This document shows positions 42,285-50,932 of a stretch of 64,000 bases of DNA, piece after piece. Source of the stretch: Streptomyces sp. NBC_01224 (GTDB lineage: Bacteria; Actinomycetota; Actinomycetes; Streptomycetales; Streptomycetaceae). The notes beneath the pieces were generated by a model. That model was not told the DNA's origin. It saw nothing but the letters and a program-made list of their open reading frames with translations, and did not search any database. The DNA lies in the NCBI RefSeq assembly GCF_036002945.1, contig NZ_CP108529.1, positions 3,906,001 to 3,970,000 of the forward strand, written 5' to 3'. Within the stretch, counting starts at the first letter, position 1. Each line of letters starts with the position of its first letter. A program made the position numbers and the translations under genes.

Positions 42285-42965
42285 ATGAGCGACGTACAGA
42301 AGACCGACGCACAGCAGAGCTTCCTGGACCTGCTCCACGCCCAGCGGGTCTGGGACGTGGACCTTCCCGCCTTCGACCCGGACACCGCGCCCTCCGCCCC
42401 GCTCCCCCTCTTCCACGCCTGGTTCGCCGAGGCCGTGGCCGCCGGGCAGGCCGAGCCGCACACGATGTCGCTGGCCACCGTCGACGCCGAGGGCCGGCCC
42501 GATGTGCGGACGCTGATGCTGCACGACGCGGACGAGCGCGGCTGGCACTTCGCCACGCACCGCACCAGCACGAAGGGCCGACAGCTCGCCGCCCACCCGC
42601 ACGCGGCGCTCGGCTTCTACTGGCCGGTGCAGGGGCGACAGGTGCGGGTGCGGGGACCGGTCACCGAGACGAGCCGGGCGGAGAGCCTGGCCGATCTGCA
42701 CGCCCGCTCGACCGGGGCACTTGCAGCGGCGCTGACCGGGTCGCAGAGCGAGGTGCTGGACTCGCGGGAGGAACTGGCCCGGACCGCCGACGCCGCCTGG
42801 GAACGGGCGTCGGCCGAGCCGGACGCGGAGGTAGCCGGCTGGACGCGTTACGTGGTCGAGCCCCGGGAGGTCGAGTTCTTCCAGGGCGACGCGGGGCGCC
42901 GACACGTACGGCTGCGCTACCGCCGGGACGGTGCGCACTGGACGCGGGAACTGCTCTGGCCGTAG
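42285..42965 (+). CDS. Pyridoxamine 5'-phosphate oxidase-family FMN protein (PdxH-like)
   Basis: This 226-residue protein has the split-barrel FMN fold of PNPOx. The N-terminal core reads 'MSLATVDAEGRPDVRTLML', then 'THRTSTKGRQLAAHPHAALG' and 'GRQVRVRGPV'. The C-terminal dimerisation region ends 'EVEFFQGDAGRRHVRLRYRR', close to PdxH. It may oxidise pyridoxine/pyridoxamine phosphate, though paralogues with other roles are frequent in Streptomyces. The start ATG 42285 drops 34 non-conserved upstream codons. Confidence 0.85.
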   Translation: MSDVQKTDAQQSFLDLLHAQRVWDVDLPAFDPDTAPSAPLPLFHAWFAEAVAAGQAEPHTMSLATVDAEGRPDVRTLMLHDADERGWHFATHRTSTKGRQLAAHPHAALGFYWPVQGRQVRVRGPVTETSRAESLADLHARSTGALAAALTGSQSEVLDSREELARTADAAWERASAEPDAEVAGWTRYVVEPREVEFFQGDAGRRHVRLRYRRDGAHWTRELLWP

Positions 42966-43080
42966 GGACAGCGCCCGCGGGCCGCCCGGCCCGGAGGCGG
43001 GGCGCTCACGGTCCGCAGATTTATTCGGATTCAACCGTAAAGGGGCACTATGGGAGAGAAGATGAGGAGTGGAGGCACCG

Positions 43081-43992
43081 ATGAGCCGAACCCGTTCCCG
43101 TTACGCCCCCGACCGCGGGCTGACCACGCGCATGGTGACCACCATGTTCCTGATCGGTCTGCTGTACGTGGTGCTGGTCGGCGTGCTGCTCGCGGTGCTG
43201 CGCGGCGCCTGGCCGATCATTCTGATCTTCACCGGCGGCCTCTTCATCGCCCAGTTCTGGTTCAGCGACCGCATCGCGGCCTTCAGTATGGGCGCCCGGG
43301 AGGTCACCCCCGAGCAGGCGCCGGAGCTGCACGGCACCGTCGACCGCATCTGCGCCCTGGCCGACATGCCCAAGCCCCGGGTGGCGATCGCCCAGAGCGA
43401 TGTGCCGAACGCCTTCGCCACCGGCCGGAGCGAGAAGACCGCCCTGGTATGCGCCACCACCGGACTGCTGCGCAGACTGGAGCCGGAGGAGCTGGAGGGC
43501 GTACTCGCGCACGAGATGTCGCACGTCGCGCACCGCGATGTCGCCGTCATGACGATCGCCTCGTTCCTCGGTGTGCTCGCCGGCATCGTCACCCGCGTCG
43601 CCCTGTGGGGCGGCCTCTCCCGCAACAGCAGGGCCAATGACCCCGTCGGCATCGCGGTCATGCTCATCCCGCTGGTCAGCGCCGTCGTGTACGCCCTGAG
43701 CTTCCTGCTCACCCGGCTGCTCTCGCGCTACCGCGAGCTCTCCGCCGACCGCACCGCCGCCCTGCTCACCGGCCGCCCCTCGGCGCTCGCCTCCGCCCTC
43801 ACGAAGGTGAGCGGCCAGATGGCCCGCATCCCGACCGAGGACCTGCGGAAGGCGGAGCCGTACAACGCCTTCTACTTCGTTCCCGCGTTCTCCTCCAAGG
43901 AGAGCCTGAGCCGGCTGCTCTCCTCCCACCCGACCCTTGAGCAGCGCCTGGACCAGCTGGCCCGTATCTCCGCCGACCTCGCCCGCCCGTAA
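43081..43992 (+). CDS. htpX: Membrane zinc metalloprotease HtpX
   Basis: HtpX (303 residues) degrades misfolded membrane proteins. Two N-terminal transmembrane helices are followed by the zinc motif HEMSH (His144, Glu145, His148), two more helices, and the third-ligand region 'RYRELSADRTAALLTGRPSA'. ATG 43081 is preferred over GTG 43069 by spacing to the GGAGG. The next gene, pspAB-like, is known to accompany htpX in actinobacteria and links it to the phage-shock/envelope stress response. Confidence 0.94.
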   Translation: MSRTRSRYAPDRGLTTRMVTTMFLIGLLYVVLVGVLLAVLRGAWPIILIFTGGLFIAQFWFSDRIAAFSMGAREVTPEQAPELHGTVDRICALADMPKPRVAIAQSDVPNAFATGRSEKTALVCATTGLLRRLEPEELEGVLAHEMSHVAHRDVAVMTIASFLGVLAGIVTRVALWGGLSRNSRANDPVGIAVMLIPLVSAVVYALSFLLTRLLSRYRELSADRTAALLTGRPSALASALTKVSGQMARIPTEDLRKAEPYNAFYFVPAFSSKESLSRLLSSHPTLEQRLDQLARISADLARP

Positions 43993-44001
43993 GGAACGTT
44001 C

Positions 44002-44586
44002 ATGGGTCTCCTCGACACCATCCTGGGCCGCACCAAACCGGTCCGCCCCGACCTCGACCAGCTCTTCGCCGTGCCCTCCGCCGCCCTCACCCTCCAGGCC
44101 GGCGCGGGGTTCGCCCCCACCGGCCTCGGCTCGGTCTGCTTCGCGGGCGTCGAGGGCGGCACCTTCGCCCGCATCCAGCAGGACGTACGCGAACTGCTCG
44201 ACGCCGACACCGACCGGGGCGGCATTCCGGTGGAGTTCAGCCAGGACACGTACGGCTACACCTGGCTGCTCGCCCGGCAGTCGGCCGAGGACACGGCCGC
44301 CCTGGTCAACGACCTGCACGCGGTGAACACGCTGCTCCAGGACGGCGGCTTCGGGCCACAGCTGCTCTGCTCCCTGATCGGCTTCCGGGATGCGCGGGAC
44401 CGTCCGCTGGCCCTGGTCTATCTCTACAAGCGCGGCACGTTCTATCCGTTCGCCCCGGTGCCGGGCGGCGCCGAGAAGCGCGACAACCAGCTGGAGTTGC
44501 AGGTCCGGGCGGTGCTCGGGGACGACCTCCGGATGGAGAAGGATCTGGCCCGGTGGTTCCCGGTGTGGGGGGCGCCGGGGCTGTGA
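44002..44586 (+). CDS. pspAB: PspA-associated protein PspAB
   Basis: This 194-residue protein matches the actinobacterial PspAB family ('MGLLDTILGRTKPVRPDLDQ', 'DTYGYTWLLAR', 'VYLYKRGTFYPFAP', ending 'LARWFPVWGAPGL'). It is thought to act in the Psp envelope-stress network with PspA and HtpX. It lies nine bases after htpX. No pspA gene is in the window, so it must be elsewhere. Confidence 0.88.
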   Translation: MGLLDTILGRTKPVRPDLDQLFAVPSAALTLQAGAGFAPTGLGSVCFAGVEGGTFARIQQDVRELLDADTDRGGIPVEFSQDTYGYTWLLARQSAEDTAALVNDLHAVNTLLQDGGFGPQLLCSLIGFRDARDRPLALVYLYKRGTFYPFAPVPGGAEKRDNQLELQVRAVLGDDLRMEKDLARWFPVWGAPGL

Positions 44587-44643
44587 CGCGGGGAGGGCCG
44601 ATGGCAGGGGCCCGGCGTCGCACCCGCCCGTATCATCGCTTCC

Positions 44644-45231
44644 ATGACTGCTGAGCCCTCCCGTTCCGCCGACCGTATGCGCGCTTCGGATGCCGATCGC
44701 GAGGCGGTGGTCGAGCAGTTGCGGGAGGCGGCGGCCGAGGGCCGCATCGACATGGACGAGCTGGACACCCGGCTCGGGCTGGCACTGTCCGCCAAGACCT
44801 ACGCCGAACTGGCGCCCCTCACCGAGGATCTGGTCCCCATCGAGGTGGCGACGGGTGAGCCGCTGGTCCTCAAGGGCGGCATGCACGGCGTGACGCGCTC
44901 GGGCGTCTGGAAGGTCCCCCCGGTGATACGCGCCCAGGGCGGCATCGGCGGCGTCCGGATCGACTTCACCCGCGCCGAGTGCCGACTGCGCGAGATCGCG
45001 CTGGAAGTGCGCGGAGAGATGGCCGGGGTGAAGATCGTGATCCCGGAGGGCTGGACCGTGCACACCGGCAACCTGGATCACGGCCTCGGCGGCCTGAAGG
45101 ACAGGACCACGGACGAGAGGACGCCCGGCGCCCCGCTCCTCCGGCTGACGGGCTCCTGCGGCATGGGTGGTGTGGTCGTCCGCCACCCGAACTTCCGCGA
45201 ACGCCGCAAGCTGCGCAGCATCGAGTCCTGA
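44644..45231 (+). CDS. DUF1707 SHOCT-like domain protein with LiaF-like C-terminus
   Basis: This 195-residue protein starts with a DUF1707 domain ('MRASDADREAVVEQLREAAA', then 'GRIDMDELDTRLGLALSAKT'), common in actinobacteria. The C-terminal half is beta-rich ('GGVRIDFTRAECRL', 'GEMAGVKIVIPEGW') and resembles the cell-wall-active antibiotic response domain of LiaF. No transmembrane segments are seen. The arrangement suggests an envelope-stress accessory role. It lies 57 bp after pspAB. Confidence 0.85.
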   Translation: MTAEPSRSADRMRASDADREAVVEQLREAAAEGRIDMDELDTRLGLALSAKTYAELAPLTEDLVPIEVATGEPLVLKGGMHGVTRSGVWKVPPVIRAQGGIGGVRIDFTRAECRLREIALEVRGEMAGVKIVIPEGWTVHTGNLDHGLGGLKDRTTDERTPGAPLLRLTGSCGMGGVVVRHPNFRERRKLRSIES

Positions 45232-45534
45232 GTCGCATCGACTCGCGCCGGGCCCCGCTTCCCAAGCCGTCGCCTTTCGAGCATACGAACGCGGATCAAC
45301 TGAGACCGACCGGCAAATGGGGGGTGGGTGAAGGAGCGGGGCTAGGTGCGTGCAGCTGCAAGGCGGAGGAAGGAGTCGACGCGGAGCGTTGGTGACTGAC
45401 GAAACGCGGCAGACGCGCGTGCCCAGCCCCGCGACGCCGCCCCCACTTGCCGGTCGGTCTGAGTACGCGTACCTACTCCTTGCCGGGTGATCGCACCCAT
45501 CCACCGCGCTCCGCAGTTGGCATACCGTCCCCGT
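45232..45534. other. Intergenic region with a GAGTAC-type motif
   Basis: These 303 bp contain no supported gene. GAGTACGCGTACCTAC at 45461-45476 repeats, with two differences, a sequence at 13111-13126 and lies 59 bp upstream of the next gene, where a promoter element is expected. Confidence 0.45.
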
Positions 45535-46224
45535 ATGCCCGAGGAGAACGTACCCACCGACGCCACCCCCGCCCCGACCGAGTCCAGGTCCCCCTCTTCC
45601 GTCCTCGGGGCCCTCGGATGCGGCTGCGCCGCGTTCGTCGTCGTACTCGTTCTCGTTCTGGTCGCCGTGCTCGTTGGGGCCTCATCGGGGTCGACGGACC
45701 TTCCCCGCGTCACGCCCGAGGACATGGCCGGCCGCGCCTTCCAGCGTTCCCAGGAGGCGTACGACCTCGTGGGGTTCAAACGCACCGTGGAACCAGGAGT
45801 CGAGGACGTCGGCGTCAGCACGGAGAACACGTTCAGCTCCGACTACTGCTACGACGGGGGCCTGCTGGGGCTGGAGGACAAGACCGTCGACGGCGCCTAC
45901 CAGATGAGCCACAGCTGGGCGCTGGACCACGTGCCCGCGAGCCAGGCTGTCTCCGGCCTCCGCCGACTGCACCGGCACCTCAAGGACAACGGCTGGGAGG
46001 TCACGTCCTACCGTGAGGGCGCGAAGGGCAAGGACTGGGACCTGTTCGTCCAGCGGGACGACGGGGCCGAGCGGATGTCCTTCACCTGGTACCCGGACCG
46101 GGAGTACTTCACCGGCGGCGCCACCGTGCCCTGCGCCTACGACCCCGGATGGAAGAGCGGCGACGTCAGCCCCGCCGGCGACCAACAGAAGCCACCCACC
46201 CTCGGGCCGGCACAGCGGGACTAG
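45535..46224 (+). CDS. Membrane-anchored protein of unknown function
   Basis: This 229-residue protein has a short cytoplasmic N-terminus, one strong transmembrane helix (about residues 25-50) and an extracytoplasmic domain. That domain contains 'RSQEAYDLVGFKRTVEPG' and 'HLKDNGWEVTSYREG', with a possible disulfide pair. It resembles many small Streptomyces cell-surface proteins of unknown role. The ATG at 45535 follows a 16-codon open stretch without similarity. Confidence 0.78.
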   Translation: MPEENVPTDATPAPTESRSPSSVLGALGCGCAAFVVVLVLVLVAVLVGASSGSTDLPRVTPEDMAGRAFQRSQEAYDLVGFKRTVEPGVEDVGVSTENTFSSDYCYDGGLLGLEDKTVDGAYQMSHSWALDHVPASQAVSGLRRLHRHLKDNGWEVTSYREGAKGKDWDLFVQRDDGAERMSFTWYPDREYFTGGATVPCAYDPGWKSGDVSPAGDQQKPPTLGPAQRD

Positions 46225-46225
46225 G

Positions 46226-46249
46226 GCGCGTTCGCGCGTTCGCGCGTTC
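46226..46249. repeat. Three exact copies of GCGCGTTC
   Basis: An 8-bp unit occurs three times in tandem just after the stop of the membrane-anchored protein gene. Confidence 0.9.
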
Positions 46250-46266
46250 CAGAAGTGGATCTCGAT

Positions 46267-46306
46267 GTGCTGGTCGCAGTCACCGACGAGTGGCTGCGAC
46301 CAGCAC
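46267..46306. terminator. Terminator between convergent genes
   Basis: A perfect 13-bp inverted repeat (46267-46279 and 46294-46306) with a 14-base loop lies between the plus-strand membrane protein and the minus-strand DUF35 gene. Confidence 0.75.
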
Positions 46307-46337
46307 GCGCAAAACGCACTCAGCAGCCTCAGGAACC

Positions 46338-46757
46338 TCAGCAGTCTCCGGGGTGGAAGACCGGAACGGCCTCTTCCCCCTCCTCCCGACGGAAGGCCAC
46401 CCGCAGCGCCATGCCGATGGCGAGGCCGGATTCCTCACATCCCACGATCTCCGTCATCATCCGCGGCCCCTCGGCCAGGTCGACGACGGCAGCGGTGTAC
46501 GGGACGCGGGCACCGAACGGCGGCAGGTCGTTGCGGTGCACGACGGACCAGGTGTAGAGCGTGGCGTCTCCGCTCGCCCGCTCCCAGGTGACGTCCTCGC
46601 TCCAGCAGTGCGGGCAGAACTCGCGCGGGTAGTGGTGCGCGCGCCCGCAGGCGCGGCAGCGGCGCAGCAGCAACAGCCCCTGGGCGGCGGCATCCCAGTA
46701 GGGGCGGGTGAAGGCGTCGGGCTCGGGGAGGTCGAAACGTACGGCGGCCACGGTCAC
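46338..46757 (-). CDS. DUF35 Zn-ribbon/OB-fold protein 2
   Basis: This 139-residue protein has a zinc ribbon with cysteines at 34, 37, 48 and 51 ('CRACG', 'FCPHC') and a C-terminal OB-fold ('YTAAVVDLAEGPRM'). It belongs to the acyl-CoA-binding DUF35 family that partners Ltp proteins. Here its immediate neighbour is a DoxX-type membrane protein, whose stop it overlaps (GTGA), so they form an operon controlled from site E. Its likely Ltp partner is encoded elsewhere, possibly at 41017. Confidence 0.86.
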   Translation of the reverse strand: MTVAAVRFDLPEPDAFTRPYWDAAAQGLLLLRRCRACGRAHHYPREFCPHCWSEDVTWERASGDATLYTWSVVHRNDLPPFGARVPYTAAVVDLAEGPRMMTEIVGCEESGLAIGMALRVAFRREEGEEAVPVFHPGDC

Positions 46758-47206
46758 AGGAAGAGTCCGATCGCTTCGTCGAGGGACCAGGTCTGCCAGG
46801 ACATCGCGAGCAGCGCGACGAGCGAGATGAGCGCCATCATCGCGTTCTGCCCCTGCTCGGCCCAGTCGTGGATCATCAGCACGAGGTAGAGGAGGTTGAG
46901 GAGGAGTCCGGCGACGAGCGCGACAGGGGTGAGAAATCCGGCTACCAGGCCGAGACCCAGGGCGAGTTCGGCGTACACGACGAGATGGGCCATGACCTTC
47001 GGGCGCGGAGCGACGATCCGCTGGAAACCGGTACGCACGGCCGTCCACCGGTGCTTGCCCGCCACGTCCGCGGCCCAGGCGATGCCCGTACCGCGCTCGA
47101 ACCAGCCCTTCTTGTCCTTGTGCCGCCAGCTCTCCAGCCACCACAGGCCGAGGCCTATCCGGAGGACGGCGAGCCACTCGGCGCTGCCGAGCCAGATCGT
47201 CTGCAT
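46754..47206 (-). CDS. DoxX-family membrane protein
   Basis: This 150-residue protein has four hydrophobic helices and the DoxX-type features 'LRIGLGLWWLESWRHK' and 'VYAELALGLGLVAGFLTP'. DoxX-like proteins are membrane components with redox or thiosulfate:quinone-related roles in some species; the function here is unknown. It is first in an operon with DUF35 protein 2 and lies 21 bp from operator site E. Confidence 0.82.
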   Translation of the reverse strand: MQTIWLGSAEWLAVLRIGLGLWWLESWRHKDKKGWFERGTGIAWAADVAGKHRWTAVRTGFQRIVAPRPKVMAHLVVYAELALGLGLVAGFLTPVALVAGLLLNLLYLVLMIHDWAEQGQNAMMALISLVALLAMSWQTWSLDEAIGLFL

Positions 47207-47226
47207 GGGGCCTCCCGCTCCTGAAT

Positions 47227-47241
47227 CTGACGGTACGTCAG
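47227..47241. promoter_or_regulatory. CTGAC-N5-GTCAG palindrome, site E (DoxX-DUF35 promoter)
   Basis: CTGACGGTACGTCAG lies 21 bp upstream of the DoxX gene and 134 bp upstream of the divergent flavin monooxygenase. Confidence 0.78.
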
Positions 47242-47374
47242 TTCACCTGATGGCGAAGACTTGCGCAAGGGGCGCGCAGGAGGCATGCAAGAGCCACACA
47301 CCCGTGATCAATTCGCAACCGATTCCGGTCTTGTCCGAGACCCATCAAGTAAGCGCGCGATTACGCTCCGACTC

Positions 47375-48562
47375 ATGCCCGACAGCGCACCTACCGCCGG
47401 TAGCCCCACCCCGGCCCGTATCGACCTCACCGAGGGCCGGCCCGTGTACGTCATCGGTGGTGGCCCGGGCGGTCTCGCCGCCGCGGCGGCCCTGCGCGAG
47501 CAGGGGGTACGGGCGGTGGTGCTGGAGAAGTCCGAGAACGTGGGCGCGTCCTGGCGCCGCCACTACGACCGGCTGCACCTCCACACGACCCGGCGCCGGT
47601 CCGCGCTGCCGGGACTCGCGATGCCACGCCGGTTCGGACGCTGGGTGGCCAGGGACGATGTGGTGTGCTATCTGGAGAAGTACGTCGAGCACCACGAGCT
47701 GGAAGTGGTGACGGGCGTCGAGGTGTCCCGGATCGACCGGGCCCCCGACGGAGCCGGCTGGCAGCTGACCGCGACCGGCGGCCGGATGCTGACCGGCCGG
47801 GCCGTTGTCGTCGCCACCGGCTACAACCACACCCCGCGCATCCCCGACTGGTCCGGCCGCGACACCTTCACCGGCGACCTGGTGCACGCCTCCGGCTACC
47901 GCGATCCCGCCCCGTACGCGGGCAGGGACGTCCTTGTCGTCGGCATCGGCAACACGGGCGCCGAGATCGCCGCCGACCTGGTGGAGGGCGGGGCGTCCCG
48001 GGTTCGGATCGCCGTGCGCACCGTGCCGCACATCGTGCGCCGCTCGACGGCGGGCTGGCCCGCGCAGGCGACCGGCATCCTGGTCCGCAGGCTGCCGGTC
48101 CGGCTGGTCGACCGGGCCGGGCGCCTGATGGCCAGGATCGCCGTGCCGGACCTCGCCACCCAGGGCCTCCCACGCCCGGACACCGGCCTGTACTCACGGG
48201 TCAAGGACGGGGCTATTCCGGTGCAGGACGTGGGGCTGATCGACGCGGTGAAGAGCGGCCGGGTGGTGCCGGTGGCGGCCGTCGAGTCGTTCGACAAGGA
48301 CGTGGTGGTGCTGGCCGACGGGGACGGGATCACCCCGGACGCGGTGATCGCGGCAACCGGCTACCGGCGGGCCCTGGAGGGGCTGGTCGGCCACCTCGGC
48401 GTACTGGACGCACGGGGCCGCCCGGTGGTGCACGGCGGCCGCACGCCCAAGCAGGCACCCGGCCTGTACTTCACCGGCTTCACCAACCCGATCAGCGGCA
48501 TGCTGCGCGAACTGGCCCTGGACGCACAGAAGATCGCCAAGAGGCTGGCGCGCACCGGCTGA
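47375..48562 (+). CDS. Flavin-containing monooxygenase-like oxidoreductase
   Basis: This 395-residue protein has an FAD fold 'VYVIGGGPGGLAAAAALRE' and a second dinucleotide-binding motif 'VLVVGIGNTGAEIAADL', the arrangement of class B flavin monooxygenases. Between them lies 'VVVATGYNHTPRIPDW', with an ATG-type linker motif. Substrates range from amines to ketones. It shares the site E intergenic region with the DoxX operon and might be part of the same regulon. ATG 47375 is used; the in-frame upstream stretch overlaps the divergent promoter. Confidence 0.86.
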   Translation: MPDSAPTAGSPTPARIDLTEGRPVYVIGGGPGGLAAAAALREQGVRAVVLEKSENVGASWRRHYDRLHLHTTRRRSALPGLAMPRRFGRWVARDDVVCYLEKYVEHHELEVVTGVEVSRIDRAPDGAGWQLTATGGRMLTGRAVVVATGYNHTPRIPDWSGRDTFTGDLVHASGYRDPAPYAGRDVLVVGIGNTGAEIAADLVEGGASRVRIAVRTVPHIVRRSTAGWPAQATGILVRRLPVRLVDRAGRLMARIAVPDLATQGLPRPDTGLYSRVKDGAIPVQDVGLIDAVKSGRVVPVAAVESFDKDVVVLADGDGITPDAVIAATGYRRALEGLVGHLGVLDARGRPVVHGGRTPKQAPGLYFTGFTNPISGMLRELALDAQKIAKRLARTG

Positions 48563-48597
48563 CTGTTCGGGGCCGGGCGGGTGCCTCGGCGCGGGCG

Positions 48598-49233
48598 TCA
48601 GGCGTAACGCGGGAGCGCGTCGGTCGAGATCGTCCACTCGCCGATGGTGACGTCCTCGCCGTACACGAAGTCCTTGCGGATCGCGTATCGCGGACCTTCC
48701 GGCGTCGGGTGAATCTCGGAGAGGACGGCACCCGTGCCCGTGCGGGGATCGAAGATCGCGTAGATGGGGACACCGAGCAGTGGGTAGTCCCGCATCTTGC
48801 TCACCCAGTCGTTGTCCGGATTGGACTGGGAGACGACTTCGACGGCGGCGATGAGCGTACGGGGGTCGAAGGATCCCTGCCCCTCCATGTCGGCCTCGGC
48901 GATCACCATGATGTCGGGGTGGCGCATGATGCCTTCCGGCGCCCCTTCGACATCAGGCGTCCCCGTATGCGCCACGATCTCGTCCGGCATCGACTTCTCC
49001 AGGCGACGGCTCACCCGGGCAGCGGTCAGCTCATGGGGACGCCCCGGGGCCATCATGTCGTGCACGATCCCTTCTTTGGTGATCTCGAACTTTCCGGGAA
49101 CGTCATCCTGCATCTGCTCGACGATGTCGCGCATGGCCCGGTAGCGGATCGAGTCCCGCTGGGCATCGTCCGGGGCATTGACCATGGCGTGCGCTCCTCG
49201 TCTGTGCCCGGGGGCAAGGGTCGTCACGTTCAT
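48598..49233 (-). CDS. Uma2/DUF820-family predicted endonuclease
   Basis: This 211-residue protein has the Uma2 (DUF820) restriction-endonuclease-like fold. PD-(D/E)xK-type residues are seen in 'HPDIMVIAE' and 'IAAVEVVSQSNPDNDW', with 'DYPLLGVPIYAIFDP' following. These proteins are numerous in Streptomyces and their biological role is not settled. The start may be ATG 49233, just 2 bases after the frameshifted HTH gene, or ATG 49185, which has its own GAGGAGC. Confidence 0.86.
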   Translation of the reverse strand: MNVTTLAPGHRRGAHAMVNAPDDAQRDSIRYRAMRDIVEQMQDDVPGKFEITKEGIVHDMMAPGRPHELTAARVSRRLEKSMPDEIVAHTGTPDVEGAPEGIMRHPDIMVIAEADMEGQGSFDPRTLIAAVEVVSQSNPDNDWVSKMRDYPLLGVPIYAIFDPRTGTGAVLSEIHPTPEGPRYAIRKDFVYGEDVTIGEWTISTDALPRYA

Positions 49234-49234
49234 G

Positions 49235-50136
49235 CTAGGCGGCCTCCTTCAGGTCGGATCGGCACTCGCGGCAGTGGCCCGGCTCCGGGGCTCGGAAGGC
49301 CCGGTCGCAACCGTCACAGTTCTGAAGCGGCTCGGGGCGTGGCGCGGCTTCCCGAACCGGGGCGGTGGGCAGTGGGGGCGGCAGGAGGGTGGTGAGGCGG
49401 TGGGCGAGGAGGCCCGCCGGGTGGGTCAGCGGCTCGGGCAGGTCGGCGACGAGAGTGCGGCGTACGGCGTCGGGGTGGGCATCGCGTTCGAGCCAGGCGG
49501 CGACGGCGGGGGCCAGTCGGCGGACGTCGCCCTCGGCCAGCAACAGTCGGGGCTCGTGACGGCGCAGGCCCGCGAGGAGGTCGGTGGCCGCGCGGTGGCG
49601 GTCGAGGTCGGGGACCTGCGGCTGGGGAAGCGACGGGCGCGGTACGGGTGTGGGGGTGTTCTCCGAACCGGCGGGGGCACGGGGGCCTTCTCCGGTACGG
49701 GCGCAGGGGCCGGTGCGGGCGTCGGGGCCGGAGGCTCGGGGGCCGGGCGGACGGGCCTGGGCCGAGGTTCGGGCGCTGCGGCAGGGCTCGCATCGGTGGT
49801 GGGCTGGTTGTAGGAGACCGTGCGGGTGACGACCCGGCCGCTGGGGATGCGCTCCCGGGTGCGCTTCAGGTAGCCGTGGGCTTCCAGTTCGCGCAGGGCG
49901 GCGGCGATCCGGGCCTCGCTCTCCGGAAAGCGGTCGGCGAGGAACCTGATGCCGATCCTGAATCCGTCGGGCAGCGACTGGATGTGGGCGGCGAGCCCGA
50001 TCGCAGTGAGGGACAGCTCACCGTGTTGGGTGAGGTGGTTGCCGACGACCGTGAAGCGGCTGGTGTGCGGGGTGTTGATGTGTACGACACCGGATGACAG
50101 GGCGCGCGAGGGCGCGCTAATCTGCGGGGTATCCAT
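49235..50136 (-). pseudogene. Helix-turn-helix protein gene, frameshifted
   Basis: The N-terminal part (50136 down to about 49700) encodes a winged-helix-like region ('LSLTAIGLAAHIQSLPDG', 'RIAAALRELEAHGYLKR') and an Ala/Pro linker. The C-terminal part (about 49690 down to 49235) continues in another frame: 'LLLAEGDVRRLAPAVAAWLE' and a Cys4 zinc-ribbon end ('CDGCDRAF', 'GHCREC'). Together they make one familiar Streptomyces protein of roughly 300 residues. The shift lies in a G/C-rich stretch about 49640-49720. It may be a real mutation or a sequencing error. Confidence 0.75.
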
Positions 50137-50671
50137 CGGGAAGCTCCTACTTCCTCGGTGGTCAGGCCCTCGATCAGGATTGCTGTCCTGGCCGGGGGCC
50201 GTCGCATGTCTGTGGTTGTGGGGGCGAGCTTATGCCAGCCAACCAGTCCGGAATCCAGTCGAGTTGGCAAACCTCACCCGTGTGAGTGACGGGAGGCAGG
50301 GTGGGGTTGGGAAGGGTGATTTCCCCGGTTCTTGGATCTTTTGATGTCGTGCACGACCGCGTCGCGGCCCGCCGTGTCTTGGGCCACCGGGTCGTGACTG
50401 CCGCGACCCGGTGGAGGCGGTCACGGTACGAGGTCGAGCTCGGCCCAGAGACCCATCACCGCCAGTGATGACCCGAGCAACAAACCCGGGACTTCAGTAC
50501 CGGGTCAGGGCAACACCGAACCCAGTGAACCTATGCAGTCACAGCGCTGGCCCCGCAGGAACCCTACGAACATCGCACTCGCGAGCAGTTCACGGCGTAC
50601 GGCATGACCCGCATCGAGGACTCCACGGACGAGGAACTCACTTTGGGCACCTGCCGGTCCCCTGACGCAAC
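50137..50671. other. Intergenic region between the HTH pseudogene and the DUF397 gene
   Basis: These 535 bp hold no supported gene. Codon use is lower in G/C than the neighbours and several short inverted repeats occur (for example ACCCGG...CCGGGT near 50486-50507). It looks like a remnant region plus the promoter of the HTH gene. Confidence 0.45.
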
Positions 50672-50704
50672 GAAGGCCCCTGCCAGCCTTCCACAGGAGC
50701 CTTC
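50672..50704. terminator. Terminator of the XRE-DUF397 unit
   Basis: Two 11-bp arms (50672-50682 and 50694-50704) pair with one mismatch around an 11-base loop, 14 bp beyond the DUF397 stop. Confidence 0.65.
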
Positions 50705-50717
50705 TTGCCAGGCGTCA

Positions 50718-50927
50718 TCAGGCAACGGTGTCGCTGACTTTGACCTCATCGACGAACGCGAGCCAGGCGGCGGCAGGGAAGACGCAGACCCCCTGCTCCG
50801 GGTCCTTGGAGTCGCGGACGGCCATCCTTGATCCGTCCAGCCGGGCGCCCTCAACGCATTGCCCCCCCTGGTCATTGCTGTAGCTGGACCTGAACCAGTG
50901 CGCACCGGCCGGCGCGTGAGTGGTCAT
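50718..50927 (-). CDS. DUF397 small protein (WhiJ-locus type)
   Basis: This 69-residue protein has DUF397 features: 'WFRSSYSNDQGGQCVEGA' and 'VRDSKDPEQGVCVFPAAAW'. DUF397 genes sit beside XRE-DUF5753 regulators in Streptomyces and several pairs influence development or behave like toxin-antitoxin units. It lies 5 bp after the XRE gene, in the same operon. Confidence 0.93.
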   Translation of the reverse strand: MTTHAPAGAHWFRSSYSNDQGGQCVEGARLDGSRMAVRDSKDPEQGVCVFPAAAWLAFVDEVKVSDTVA

Positions 50928-50932
50928 GTGAA

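Noticed and set aside
43048..45504. 818-codon minus-strand open frame
   Set aside because: It covers htpX, pspAB and the DUF1707 gene on the opposite strand and has no domain resemblance.
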